A stretch of 64,000 nt of DNA from an uncultured Clostridia bacterium (GCA_944343275.1 CALVMH010000001.1:1-64000), one strand, 5' to 3'. Positions 1 to 8,024 are shown, counted from the first letter of the stretch. Numbers and translations are program-made. Notes: a model not told the origin generated them from the sequence alone.

Positions 1-705
1 AGCGCGGTGGCGTTCGGGAGCTTCGCCAATCTTTTGGCGGACTTCGACGCCTCGCAGCTGTATGAAGTGCTGCCGGACTTCCACAATACAAAGGTTCGGT
101 ATGCAAATTTTGAAGGCGCGGTACAAAAGGATGTGTGCGGCAGGGCGAAGGACGTACAGGACGAGATCGGATGGGTGAGGGCGCACAAGGAGCTGTGCGG
201 GAAGATCGTGGACGCGATCGAAAGGAAGGAGATCCCGCTGCGGGTGACGCACAACGACACCAAGCTCAACAACGTCATGCTGGACAATGCCACGGGGAAA
301 GCGCTTGCGGTCATCGACCTGGATACCGTCATGCCGGGGAGCCTTTGTTATGACTTCGGGGACAGCATCCGTTTCGGCTGCAACTCGGCGGCGGAGGATG
401 AGCCCGATCTTCGTAAGGTGCATTTTGTGTTCGGACTGTATGAGGCGTATCTCGACGGGTATCTCTCAGCGGTGGGGAACGGCATCACGGCAAGGGAAAA
501 AGAATTGTTGCCGTGGGGCGCGGTGCTGATGACGTATGAATGCGGGATGCGGTTCCTGACGGACTACCTCGAAGGGGACACCTACTTCAAGACGCACCGC
601 GCGGGGCACAATCTGGACCGTGCGCATACGCAGTTCCGTCTGGTGGACGAAATGCTCGCCTGCTTTGACAAGATGCAGGCGGCGGTGCAGTCCGCACAGG
701 CGTAA
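1..705 (+). CDS. N-acetylhexosamine 1-kinase-like phosphotransferase (3' part)
   Basis: The reading frame is open from the first base, so the gene begins upstream of the window and only about 234 codons are visible. It reads as an aminoglycoside-phosphotransferase-fold sugar kinase. The Brenner-type catalytic loop HNDTKLNN lies near bases 250-273 and the metal-binding segment DLDTVMPG near 316-339. This wording resembles NahK-type kinases, which phosphorylate GlcNAc/GalNAc at C1 in the cytoplasm. The N-terminal lobe is missing, so substrate is inferred from the motif only; another APH-family sugar kinase is possible. It is followed directly by a strong terminator, making it the last gene of its unit. 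Confidence 0.7.
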   Translation, partial: SAVAFGSFANLLADFDASQLYEVLPDFHNTKVRYANFEGAVQKDVCGRAKDVQDEIGWVRAHKELCGKIVDAIERKEIPLRVTHNDTKLNNVMLDNATGKALAVIDLDTVMPGSLCYDFGDSIRFGCNSAAEDEPDLRKVHFVFGLYEAYLDGYLSAVGNGITAREKELLPWGAVLMTYECGMRFLTDYLEGDTYFKTHRAGHNLDRAHTQFRLVDEMLACFDKMQAAVQSAQA

Positions 706-729
706 GAAAAACCGCCCGACAATTTCAAA

Positions 730-786
730 AAAGCAGCCCCGAAAGGACGCGCCCGCCATGGGCGCCTCGCTTTCGGGGCTGCTTTT
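730..786 (+). terminator. Intrinsic terminator after the kinase gene
   Basis: An inverted repeat with arms AAGCAGCCCCGAAAG and CTTTCGGGGCTGCTT lies 25 bp after the stop codon and is followed by a short T run. It separates the kinase unit from the spoIIA operon. Confidence 0.85.
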
Positions 787-836
787 GCATATAACGGCGC
801 GGCGCATGGCATTCCCGACCGTATCCGCGCAAAAGC

Positions 837-878
837 GACATTGTTTTACAAATGTCCCGCCCGTCGTGCCGTTATAAT
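837..878 (+). promoter_or_regulatory. Putative spoIIA promoter with an upstream inverted repeat
   Basis: A TATAAT hexamer lies at 873-878, 31 bp before the spoIIAA start, but no good -35 hexamer sits 16-18 bp upstream. The -35 zone is occupied by a perfect inverted repeat GACATT-N8-AATGTC (837-856). I do not see a clean sigma-H promoter or Spo0A box, which would be expected by analogy with Bacillus. The repeat may bind an activator or repressor (inference). Confidence 0.45.
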
Positions 879-909
879 ATGCGGTATCGCAGAACGGCGG
901 AGGAAGGGT

Positions 910-1218
910 ATGCGGACGCAGTCGGCGCGAAGAGGCGACAGTCTCTATATCTATCTTACGGGGGAGCTTGACGAACACAGCGTTGCCGCGGCGCGGGCGG
1001 AAGCGGACGGGCTGATTGACAGCAATGCGGGGCTTTCGCGCGCGGTTTTCAATCTTGCGGGCGTCAAGTTCATGGATTCGACGGGGATCGGGTTTCTCAT
1101 CGGGCGGTACAAGCGTTTGAAGCGTTACGGCATGGGGATGTTTGTGGAGGAACCCAATGCGGGCGCAGATAAAATTTTACAGCTGAGCGGGCTGTATTCC
1201 ATCATGCCGAAGCTGTAA
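910..1218 (+). CDS. spoIIAA: Anti-sigma F factor antagonist SpoIIAA
   Basis: A 102-residue single-domain STAS protein. In the forespore, dephosphorylated SpoIIAA binds SpoIIAB and frees sigma F. The family's phosphorylatable serine is Ser57 in the DSTG motif (residues 56-59), followed by the typical GIGFLIGRYK helix. The start chosen is the ATG at 910 behind a GGAGGAAGGG ribosome site; an in-frame upstream start at 841 would add residues unlike the family. It is first in the conserved spoIIAA-spoIIAB-sigF operon, 29 bp before spoIIAB. Confidence 0.95.
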   Translation: MRTQSARRGDSLYIYLTGELDEHSVAAARAEADGLIDSNAGLSRAVFNLAGVKFMDSTGIGFLIGRYKRLKRYGMGMFVEEPNAGADKILQLSGLYSIMPKL

Positions 1219-1247
1219 CGGAACATGCCCGTGGGGAGAGAACGTTT

Positions 1248-1685
1248 ATGAATGAAATGCAACTGAAATTTTTATCCCGTTCGGAGAACGAGGTCTTTGC
1301 GCGCAATGTTGTCGCGGCGTTCGCGCTGCCGCTTTCGCCTACGCTTTCCGAGCTCTCCGACGTCAAGACCGCCGTTTCGGAGGCGGTCACAAACTGCATC
1401 GTGCACGGCTATCGCGGCGGCGAAGGCTGGGTCACGCTTGCGTGCAAAACGGAGGGCGCGTGGCTACATATCGAAATTTCGGACAGCGGAAGCGGGATCG
1501 ATGACATCTCCAAGGCGCTCACGCCTTTCTACACTTCCCTTCCGGAAGAGGAGCGTTCCGGTATGGGGTTCACCATCATGCAGACGTTCATGAGCGATTT
1601 TTCCGTGCAGTCCGAGAAGGGGAAGGGGACGACGGTGCGCATGAGCAAGCAGTTTGGCGCGAAGGCGGAAGGCGATGCTCGATGA
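1248..1685 (+). CDS. spoIIAB: Anti-sigma F factor / serine kinase SpoIIAB
   Basis: A 145-residue GHKL-type ATPase that holds sigma F inactive and phosphorylates SpoIIAA. The N box (E45-A-V-T-N49, followed by the HGY segment), the G1 box DSGSG (79-83) and the G2 box SGMGF (104-108) are all present and intact, so kinase activity is expected. Length matches the Bacillus protein. The final codons overlap the start of sigF, consistent with translational coupling in one operon. The combination with spoIIAA and sigF makes the identity secure and is a strong sign that the organism can, or recently could, sporulate. Confidence 0.95.
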   Translation: MNEMQLKFLSRSENEVFARNVVAAFALPLSPTLSELSDVKTAVSEAVTNCIVHGYRGGEGWVTLACKTEGAWLHIEISDSGSGIDDISKALTPFYTSLPEEERSGMGFTIMQTFMSDFSVQSEKGKGTTVRMSKQFGAKAEGDAR

Positions 1686-2397
1686 AAACGTCACCCTTGC
1701 GCTCATCCGCCGCGCCAAGGCGGGGGAACAGGCGGCAAAGGAAACGCTGCTCTCCAACAATACATCGCTTTTGAAGAGCATCCTGAAGCGCTATCTCGGC
1801 AAGGGCGTGGAATATGACGATCTGTATCAGCTCGCCTGTATGGGATTTTTGAAGGCGATCGCCGGTTTCGACGAATCATTCGGCGTGCGCTTTTCGACGT
1901 ATGCCGTCCCCATGATCGCGGGGGAGATCAAGCGTTTTTTGCGGGACGACGGCAGCATCAAGGTCTCCCGCCTCATGAAAAAGACGGCGCGCGAGATGAA
2001 CCTCTTCATCGAGCAATGTGTGGCGGAGCGGGGCGAACAGCCCACCGTAAAGGAGCTTGCGGAAAAGTTCGGCATGGACGAGAGTGAAGCGGTTTTTACG
2101 CTCGGCTCCGCGCGCATGCCCGTTTCCATCTATGAACAGGGGGACTACAAGGACGAGAAAGGGACGACGCTTGCCGATCGGCTCCCCGCCGCAGAGGATC
2201 ACGAAGTGATTTTGGAAAAACTCATCTTAAAGGAAGCCATCGAAAAGCTCTCGGAACGGGAGCGCAAGATCGTTGTTCTGCGCTTTTTCCGCGATCTGAC
2301 ACAGAGCGAGGTGGCGCGCCGCATCGGGGTATCGCAGGTACAGATCTCGCGCATCGAAGGAAAGATCCTCGAAAAATTCAAAGCGGAGCTGCGTTGA
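1675..2397 (+). CDS. sigF: RNA polymerase sporulation sigma factor SigF
   Basis: A 240-residue sigma-70-family factor, the first forespore-specific sigma in endospore formers. Region 2 is visible around residues 50-90 (YDDLYQLACMGFLKAI, then FSTYAVPMIAGEIKRF), region 3 in the middle, and a region 4 helix-turn-helix near the C-terminus (DLTQSEVARRIGVSQVQISR). The ATG at 1675 follows GGCGGAAGG and overlaps spoIIAB by 11 bp; an upstream in-frame start at 1654 is less likely. It closes the spoIIA operon. SigG is its close paralogue, but the operon context favours SigF. Confidence 0.95.
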   Translation: MLDENVTLALIRRAKAGEQAAKETLLSNNTSLLKSILKRYLGKGVEYDDLYQLACMGFLKAIAGFDESFGVRFSTYAVPMIAGEIKRFLRDDGSIKVSRLMKKTAREMNLFIEQCVAERGEQPTVKELAEKFGMDESEAVFTLGSARMPVSIYEQGDYKDEKGTTLADRLPAAEDHEVILEKLILKEAIEKLSERERKIVVLRFFRDLTQSEVARRIGVSQVQISRIEGKILEKFKAELR

Positions 2398-2450
2398 GGG
2401 CGAAGCGCTTTTTTACTCGCCGCAGGCGAGGAGCGCATTCTCTGTTAAAA

Positions 2451-2489
2451 AAGCCGAAGGCGGCGTTGTCACAACGCCGCCTTCGGCTT
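2451..2489 (-). terminator. Terminator of the minus-strand GNAT-like gene
   Basis: A long GC-rich inverted repeat (AAGCCGAAGGCGGCGTTGT and its complement) lies between convergent genes. The T run follows the hairpin only when read on the minus strand, so it mainly serves the minus-strand gene. It may also block read-through from sigF. Confidence 0.8.
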
Positions 2490-2512
2490 AAAAACCATAC
2501 CCGTGCCGGGAT

Positions 2513-3625
2513 TTATACTTTTTTCACATAGCTTCTTCTGCGTTTGTGCTGCACGGATTCAAAGTTCTTCCAAAGGTTATGGATGTTGTAATTGTCCTCA
2601 AGATTCAAAAGCGTCTCCAGATGCTGCGCCGTTCCGCTCGTAAGCATGCGCAAAAGTTCGTCGACCATCACGATGCTGATGCCGCGGTAGTTGGGCAGCA
2701 CGCCGACAAGCGCGAGATCGATCACTTCGGGCTTTTGCACGGCTTTGAGGATGCGCAGGACGGTGAGCGGCGTCAGGTGTCCGTTTGACTTTTGCACCGC
2801 TTTTGCGATGGAAGGGAAGCACAGTCCGAAACAAACCGGGTTTTCGTCCTTATCGAGCAGCAGCGCCACATACTTGATGTTGATGATGAGGCGGAAGTTC
2901 TTGATGAGCTGCTTCTTCATCGTCTCCGTGAACGGGACGGCCTGGTAGATCTGATCGTATGTCGCGTCGTACATCTCAAAGAAGCGGTCTTTGTATTTTT
3001 TGATGAATGCACGCGTGGTTTTGGCGTCGCTCATGTGCAGGTCGTAGCGTTGGATGAGCTTTTCGCGCAGTTCCTTGATGCGGGGATCGGGCTGCGCCGG
3101 CGCATAGAGCTTGTGTTCCAGCCAATCCACTTCTTTTTCATAGCCGAGCCCTTCGATGAGCGCCTGATAGTAGGGATAGTTGTATTGCTCCTCGAAGGTG
3201 GAAAGCTCGTCGAACCCTTCGATGAGCAATCCTTCGCGTTCGAGGTCGGAAAAGCCGAGGGGACCGACCACTTCTTCCATGCCCTTGCTGCGCGCCCAAT
3301 CTTCAACGGCGCCGAAGAGCGCGGCGGCGACCTCTTTGTCGTCAATGCAGTCAAAGCGCGTAAAGCGCACGCGCTTTTGTCCCCATTTTTCATTCGAAGT
3401 CTTTTGCAGGATGCCTGAGATGCGCCCGACTACGGTCCCGTCGCGGTAGGCGAGGTAATAGACGGCTTCGCATGTTTCGTAATAATGATAATTCTTGCGG
3501 AACAGCTGCATTTCGTCGGCATAGAGCGGGGGAACAAAGTACGGATTTCCCTTGTAGAGTTTCAGCGGAAAATTGACGAATGTCTTGCGCTGTGCGCGCG
3601 TGGAAACTTCTTTGATCTCGATCAT
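2513..3625 (-). CDS. GNAT-fold protein of unknown substrate
   Basis: A 370-residue protein that resembles the uncharacterised, YghO-like branch of N-acetyltransferase-fold proteins found in many Clostridia. The N-terminal part contains RDGTVVGRISGI, a typical GNAT beta-strand segment. The C-terminal part has VGVLPNYRGISIVMVDELL, which looks like an acetyl-CoA binding loop, so the protein may contain two GNAT-like halves. No signal peptide or membrane segment is seen. It is a single-gene unit with its own strong promoter and terminator. Its substrate cannot be read from the sequence. Confidence 0.6.
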   Translation of the reverse strand: MIEIKEVSTRAQRKTFVNFPLKLYKGNPYFVPPLYADEMQLFRKNYHYYETCEAVYYLAYRDGTVVGRISGILQKTSNEKWGQKRVRFTRFDCIDDKEVAAALFGAVEDWARSKGMEEVVGPLGFSDLEREGLLIEGFDELSTFEEQYNYPYYQALIEGLGYEKEVDWLEHKLYAPAQPDPRIKELREKLIQRYDLHMSDAKTTRAFIKKYKDRFFEMYDATYDQIYQAVPFTETMKKQLIKNFRLIINIKYVALLLDKDENPVCFGLCFPSIAKAVQKSNGHLTPLTVLRILKAVQKPEVIDLALVGVLPNYRGISIVMVDELLRMLTSGTAQHLETLLNLEDNYNIHNLWKNFESVQHKRRRSYVKKV

Positions 3626-3667
3626 ATCTTTTCTCCGTTGTGGATGTTCGTAAAGAAAGATACCATC

Positions 3668-3696
3668 ATTATAATACTTTCCTATGACAATGTCAA
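3668..3696 (-). promoter_or_regulatory. Sigma-A promoter of the GNAT-like gene
   Basis: On the minus strand, TTGACA (3691-3696) and TATAAT (3668-3673) are separated by exactly 17 bp: a perfect vegetative consensus, 43 bp upstream of the start codon. Confidence 0.9.
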
Positions 3697-3736
3697 GGAA
3701 AGTTTCATGTTTTCCCGCCTTCCCCGCGCGGTTTTA

Positions 3737-3765
3737 TTGACAGCTGTTTTCGCTTGCGGTATAAT
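3737..3765 (+). promoter_or_regulatory. Sigma-A promoter of the ATP-grasp gene
   Basis: TTGACA (3737-3742), a 17-bp spacer and TATAAT (3760-3765) form a perfect consensus promoter. It diverges from the GNAT-gene promoter, with 40 bp between the two -35 elements. Confidence 0.9.
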
Positions 3766-3800
3766 TTTATGCGAAAAAAACCTGTCGCGGGGACCTCCTT

Positions 3801-4988
3801 ATGAAGAACTTTATTTTCATTTCGCCCAATTTCCCGGAAAATTATTGGCGTTTCTGCGCCGCGCTGCGCGGCCGCGGGATGCGCGTGCTCGGCGTGGGAG
3901 ACTGTCCTTACGATCATCTTTCCGAGCAGCTGCGCCGCGTTCTCGACGAATATTATTATGTTTCCTCGCTCGAACACTATCATGAGGTATACGGCGCCGT
4001 CGCCTACTTTGCCTTCAAATACGGCAAACCCGATTGGATCGAGAGCAACAACGAATATTGGCTGGAACGGGACGCACGCCTTCGGGACGATTTCAACATC
4101 GCAAGCGGGTTCCGTTCCGCAGATATGCCGTCCGTCAAATATAAATCGCGCATGAAGGAATGCTACCGCGCCGCAGGCATTCCCGTTGCGCGCTGGTGCA
4201 TGACGGACGACCCCGCCGTCTGCCGCGCCTTTTTGCGGGAAGTCGGGCGCGCCATCGTCAAACCGGACAACGGCGTGGGGGCGAACGCCACATATCCCGT
4301 CTCTTCCGCCGCAGAGCTTGAAGCCTTCCTCGCGCGCCCGCACGCGGGATACATCATGGAGGAATTCGTGGACGGCACCATCTGTTCCTACGACGCCATC
4401 GTGGACGAGAACGGAACGCCCGTCTTTGAAACGGGAAACGTGACGCCGCACTCCCTCATGGACGTCGTCAACGAACAGCAGGAGAGCTTTTTCTATATCG
4501 TGAAGGAACTCCCCGCGGCGCTGCGGAAGATGGGGCGGGCAGCCGTCAAGAGCTTCGGGGTCAGGAGCCGTTTCATCCATTTTGAGTTTTTCCGGCTGAA
4601 CGCGGATTGCCCTCTCGGAAAGGCGGGAGACTATTGCGCGCTCGAGGTGAACATGCGTCCTTCGGGCGGATGCTCTCCCGATATGATGAACTATGCGAAC
4701 GCAACGGACGTCTATGCGCGCTGGGCGGATATGATCGCGGGAAACGCGCCCCGTCCGTCGGCGGGACAGCACAGGTTCTGCGCCTACGCGGGCAGGCGCC
4801 TGAACAGAAATTACGCATTGTCCCGCGACGAACTGCTCGCCCGCTACGGCGCGCACATGGCAGAACACGGTATGGTGGACGCGGCGCTTGCCCCCGCCAT
4901 GGGGGACGAGCGCTTCATCGCCTGTTTTGACACCGAGGCGGAGGTCTTTGCCTTCTTCCGCGACGCCGCACTGCGGGCGGCGCAGTAA
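3801..4988 (+). CDS. ATP-grasp carboxylate ligase-like protein
   Basis: A 395-residue stand-alone ATP-grasp enzyme. The fold's nucleotide loop is seen in IVKPDNGVGANATYPV, the adenine-binding strand in YIMEEFVDGTICSYDAI, and the metal-binding strand in ALEVNMRPSGGCSPDMMNY (E, N and R conserved). Such enzymes activate a carboxylate as acyl phosphate and join it to an amine or thiol. Neither substrate can be told from sequence, and there is no partner gene: it is monocistronic between its promoter and the terminator at 5025. The start is the ATG at 3801, with only a weak ribosome site (GCGGGG). Confidence 0.75.
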   Translation: MKNFIFISPNFPENYWRFCAALRGRGMRVLGVGDCPYDHLSEQLRRVLDEYYYVSSLEHYHEVYGAVAYFAFKYGKPDWIESNNEYWLERDARLRDDFNIASGFRSADMPSVKYKSRMKECYRAAGIPVARWCMTDDPAVCRAFLREVGRAIVKPDNGVGANATYPVSSAAELEAFLARPHAGYIMEEFVDGTICSYDAIVDENGTPVFETGNVTPHSLMDVVNEQQESFFYIVKELPAALRKMGRAAVKSFGVRSRFIHFEFFRLNADCPLGKAGDYCALEVNMRPSGGCSPDMMNYANATDVYARWADMIAGNAPRPSAGQHRFCAYAGRRLNRNYALSRDELLARYGAHMAEHGMVDAALAPAMGDERFIACFDTEAEVFAFFRDAALRAAQ

Positions 4989-5024
4989 TGCGCAGTCCGC
5001 AAAAACATTCCGAAAAAATTTTTG

Positions 5025-5060
5025 AAACCGCCCGTCAAACAGTTGACACGGCGGTTTTTT
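5025..5060 (+). terminator. Terminator of the ATP-grasp gene, overlapping the feo promoter
   Basis: The hairpin (AAACCGCC...GGCGGTTT with an inner GTCAA/TTGAC pairing) is followed by a T6 run. The right arm contains the TTGACA of the downstream feo promoter, so terminator and promoter share DNA. Confidence 0.8.
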
Positions 5061-5071
5061 GATGATAAAAT
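5043..5071 (+). promoter_or_regulatory. Promoter of the feo operon
   Basis: TTGACA (5043-5048), a 17-bp spacer and TAAAAT (5066-5071) with an extended TGA just upstream. Transcription should start near 5078, immediately at the first palindrome of the operator-like array. Confidence 0.8.
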
Positions 5072-5078
5072 ACAGATA

Positions 5079-5192
5079 GTTCGCAAGAGCGAACTGATAT
5101 TGATCCGTTATGTTCGCTCCCGCGAACTTTTCTTCGGGAATTCAGTTCGTCGAGGCGAACAAATTTCAGAAGATGTGTTCGCAATGGCGAAC
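5079..5192 (+). repeat. Array of four 16-bp palindromes in the feo leader (putative operators)
   Basis: Four copies of GTTCGCNNNNGCGAAC occur at 5079-5094, 5112-5127, 5145-5160 (GTTCGT in the left arm) and 5177-5192. Start-to-start spacing is 33, 33 and 32 bp, about three helical turns, so all copies face the same side of DNA. The four central bases and the 16-17 bp spacers are unrelated to each other. The array fills the region between the feo promoter and the feoA ribosome site. It most likely binds a dimeric, probably metal-responsive, regulator; that role is inferred from position. Confidence 0.8.
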
Positions 5193-5227
5193 ACCGTCGC
5201 GGAAGCGCGGCGGAAAGGAGATGAAAC

Positions 5228-5440
5228 ATGCCGCTCATTCTGGCGCCGCCCGGAAGGGAGGTGCGGATCGTGAAGATCGTCGCGGACGAAAAGACCAAAA
5301 AGCATCTTGCAAATTTAGGGCTTTTGGTGGACGCGACGGTGACGGTGCTCTCCTCGGCAGGGGGGAGCACGGTGTGCCGCGTCAAGGAAGGGCGCCTTGC
5401 GCTCGACAGTAATGTGGCGGCGCACATCTATGTTGCTTGA
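5228..5440 (+). CDS. feoA: FeoA-type SH3-like protein, first copy
   Basis: A 70-residue small beta-rich protein of the FeoA family, cytosolic partners of the FeoB iron transporter. The family shape is visible in LANLGLLVDATVTVLS (the conserved LGL.PG-like turn, here LGLLVDA) followed by a CRVKEGRLALDSNVA strand. The ATG follows AAGGAG. It is first in feoA-feoA-feoB and lies directly behind the palindromic operator array. The LV replacing the usual P-G in the turn makes it the more divergent of the two copies; it may have a regulatory rather than core role (inference). Confidence 0.8.
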   Translation: MPLILAPPGREVRIVKIVADEKTKKHLANLGLLVDATVTVLSSAGGSTVCRVKEGRLALDSNVAAHIYVA

Positions 5441-5473
5441 TATGGCTGGCAGACAGCCAAACGGAGGTACATA

Positions 5474-5713
5474 TTGTCAATGAACAAGACTCTTGAAGAC
5501 TTCGTTCCCGGCGAAAAGGGAGTTATCGTCTCCGTCGTGGGGGAAGGGCGCATTCGCCGCCGCCTCTTTGATATGGGCGTCACGCCCGGCGCAGAGGTCG
5601 TGATGCGCAAGAAGGCGCCTTTGGGCGATCCCATTGAGGTGACCCTGCGCGGGTATGAACTGACGCTCAGAAAGTCGGAAGCGGCGTGTGTCATGATGGA
5701 GGTGGAGAAGTGA
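5474..5713 (+). CDS. feoA: FeoA-type SH3-like protein, second copy
   Basis: A 79-residue FeoA with the canonical RRRLFDMGVTPGAEVVMRKKAPLGDPIEVTLRGYEL pattern (written here only as a description: DMGVTPG turn, then LGDPIEV and LRGYEL strands). It should help FeoB import Fe2+. The best start is the TTG at 5474, six bases after GGAGG; an ATG two codons later is possible. A short hairpin (GGCTG/CAGCC) lies in the 33-bp gap after the first feoA. Its stop overlaps the feoB GTG start by 4 bp. Confidence 0.9.
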   Translation: MSMNKTLEDFVPGEKGVIVSVVGEGRIRRRLFDMGVTPGAEVVMRKKAPLGDPIEVTLRGYELTLRKSEAACVMMEVEK

Positions 5714-8022
5714 AACAGTTTGCTTTGGCGGGCAACCCCAACTGCGGCAAGACAACGCTTTTCAACCTTCTGACGGGTTCTACGGCGTATGTCGGGAATT
5801 GGCCCGGCGTCACCGTCGATAAAAAGACGGGCACCTACAAAAAGGGCGCGGAACCCGTCACGATCGTCGATCTTCCGGGCATCTATTCGCTCTCGCCCTA
5901 TACGCCGGAGGAAGTCGTCTCCCGCAATTTCATTCTCGAAGAGCATCCCGCCTGCGTCATCAACATCGTGGATGCGACCAATCTGGAACGCAACCTCTAC
6001 TTAACGACGCAGATCATGGAGATCGACGTCCCCATGGTCATCGCACTCAACATGATGGACGAGGTGGAAAAGGCAGGGGACGTCATCGACGCAAAACTTC
6101 TTGAACAGAAGATAGGGATCCCCGTCGTCGCCATTTCGGCGCTCAAGGGAACGGGCATCAAGGAACTCATGGACAGAGCGATCGCCGTCTCCAAGACCCC
6201 GCGTGAAGGGGTGACGGTGCTCAAAGATTCGCCCATTGCGCATCTTGTGCGGGACGTGAGCATCGCATTGAAGGCACAGAACGTGGGCGCGCCCCTCTTC
6301 CATGCCGTCAAACTTTCGGAAATGGATGAGATCGAGACGAAGATGCACCCCGAACTTGTCCGGATGGTGGAGGAGTTCAAGGCGACGTTCAAGGACGATA
6401 CGTTCGGCAGCGATCTCGAGGCCGTCGTCGCGGATGCGCGCTATAAGTATATCTCCGCCAACTATTCCACCGCGTATACCCGCAAGGGGAAGGGGGAAGA
6501 GCGCCTCACGAAAAGCGATAAGGCGGATAAGGTCTTAACGCACAGGGTTTGGGGCATCCCCATCTTCATCGTCATTTTGTTCGCCATCTTCCATCTCACC
6601 TTCTCGGAGGACTTTTTGTACATCTCCGCGATGGCGGGAGGGCTGCCCTCGCTCGAAGAGCTGGGCATGGACATGGAGAACGGCGCCGTCACGCTGCTCG
6701 CGTGCTTTTACGACGGTGCGGTGTTCTCCCCGGGCGTCATCCTGACAAACCTTCTGAATTGGGTGCTGGAATGGATCAACGTGCTTGCGGACATGGCGTG
6801 CGCAAACGCCGCGCCGTGGGTGGGCAGCTTCGTCATTGACGGCGTCCTGGGCGGCGTGTTTGCAGTGCTCGGCTTTATCCCGCAGATCCTCACGCTGTTC
6901 CTGTTCTTCTCCATTCTGGAAGATTCGGGGTACATGGCGCGCATTGCCTTCATCCTCGACAGGATCTTCCGCCGTTTCGGGCTCTCGGGCAGGGCGTTCA
7001 TGCCCATGGTCATGGGGTTCGGGTGCTCCTTGCCTGCCATGATCAACACCCGCACCCTTGCGGACGAAAAGGAGCGCACCGCCACCGTCCGCGTCATCCC
7101 GTTCTTCTCCTGCGGCGCAAAACTGCCCATTTTAACGGCAGTCGCGGGCGCCATCGTCGCCTTGGCGGGGGTGGGGAACGCGGACGTCATCACGATGTGC
7201 ATGTATCTTCTGGGCATCTGCACGGCGATCGTCACCGTCATTCTGATGCGCTCGACCACCATGCGCGGTGAAGTTCCGCCCTTCATCATGGAACTTCCCG
7301 CCTACCACACGCCGCGCTTTTCTTCCCTCATGATCCACCTGTGGGATAAGACCAAGCACTATGTCAAGAAGGCGTTCACCATCATTCTCGCCTCGACCAT
7401 CGTCATCTGGTTCTTCTCCTCCTTCAATTGGGGCTGGGAGTTCCTCATCAACGAGGACGGTGACAACCTGCGCATGAGCGAGAGCATTTTAGGCTCCATC
7501 GGCATGCTTATTCAGCCGCTGTTTACGCCGCTCGGCTTCGGCTCGCAGCTCGGGGAATTCGGCTGGGTGTTCGCCGTCGCCGCCATCACGGGGCTGGTCG
7601 CCAAGGAGAACGTCATCGCCACCTTCGGCACGCTTGCCGCCGCCATCGTCGGCGCGGTCATCTCCACGGAGGACGGCGTGGAAGAGGTCGTCACCATGGT
7701 GCAGGGAACGGGCATCGGCGTTCCTGCGCTCATTGCCTTCATCGCCTTCAATATGCTCACCATTCCCTGCTTTGCGGCGTGCGCCACGGCAAAGGCGGAA
7801 CTTCCCAAGGGAAAATTTAAGTGGACGCTTCTATTCTGGCTGTGCACATCATACGCTGTTTCCATGATGATCTATCTCATCGGGGAATGGTGGTGGACGT
7901 CGTTCATCTTCGTCGCGCTCATCGCGGCAGCCGTTGCGGGCATCGTCGTGTGGAACAAAAAACACCCGCTCGGAACGGGCAGCCGTGAGGGGACCGCACA
8001 GGCGGAGACAGAGGAGAAATAG
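5710..8022 (+). CDS. feoB: Ferrous iron transporter FeoB
   Basis: A 770-residue membrane GTPase that imports Fe2+. The N-terminal G domain has G1 GNPNCGKT (8-15), G3 DLPG (54-57), a variant G4 (LNMMDE rather than NKxD, as is common in FeoB) and G5 SALKG. A helical insertion domain follows, then about ten membrane segments with the two Gate-like blocks (around SGYMARIAF and the GLVAKENVIATFG repeat). The GTG start at 5710 overlaps the feoA stop. Full length for the family. Expression is probably controlled by iron through the upstream palindromes. Confidence 0.97.
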   Translation: MKQFALAGNPNCGKTTLFNLLTGSTAYVGNWPGVTVDKKTGTYKKGAEPVTIVDLPGIYSLSPYTPEEVVSRNFILEEHPACVINIVDATNLERNLYLTTQIMEIDVPMVIALNMMDEVEKAGDVIDAKLLEQKIGIPVVAISALKGTGIKELMDRAIAVSKTPREGVTVLKDSPIAHLVRDVSIALKAQNVGAPLFHAVKLSEMDEIETKMHPELVRMVEEFKATFKDDTFGSDLEAVVADARYKYISANYSTAYTRKGKGEERLTKSDKADKVLTHRVWGIPIFIVILFAIFHLTFSEDFLYISAMAGGLPSLEELGMDMENGAVTLLACFYDGAVFSPGVILTNLLNWVLEWINVLADMACANAAPWVGSFVIDGVLGGVFAVLGFIPQILTLFLFFSILEDSGYMARIAFILDRIFRRFGLSGRAFMPMVMGFGCSLPAMINTRTLADEKERTATVRVIPFFSCGAKLPILTAVAGAIVALAGVGNADVITMCMYLLGICTAIVTVILMRSTTMRGEVPPFIMELPAYHTPRFSSLMIHLWDKTKHYVKKAFTIILASTIVIWFFSSFNWGWEFLINEDGDNLRMSESILGSIGMLIQPLFTPLGFGSQLGEFGWVFAVAAITGLVAKENVIATFGTLAAAIVGAVISTEDGVEEVVTMVQGTGIGVPALIAFIAFNMLTIPCFAACATAKAELPKGKFKWTLLFWLCTSYAVSMMIYLIGEWWWTSFIFVALIAAAVAGIVVWNKKHPLGTGSREGTAQAETEEK

Positions 8023-8024
8023 CC

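Noticed and set aside
5079..5192. Reading the feo palindromes as a small CRISPR array
   Set aside because: The repeat is only 16 bp and fully palindromic, spacers are 16-17 bp, and no cas gene is near. Operator sites fit better.
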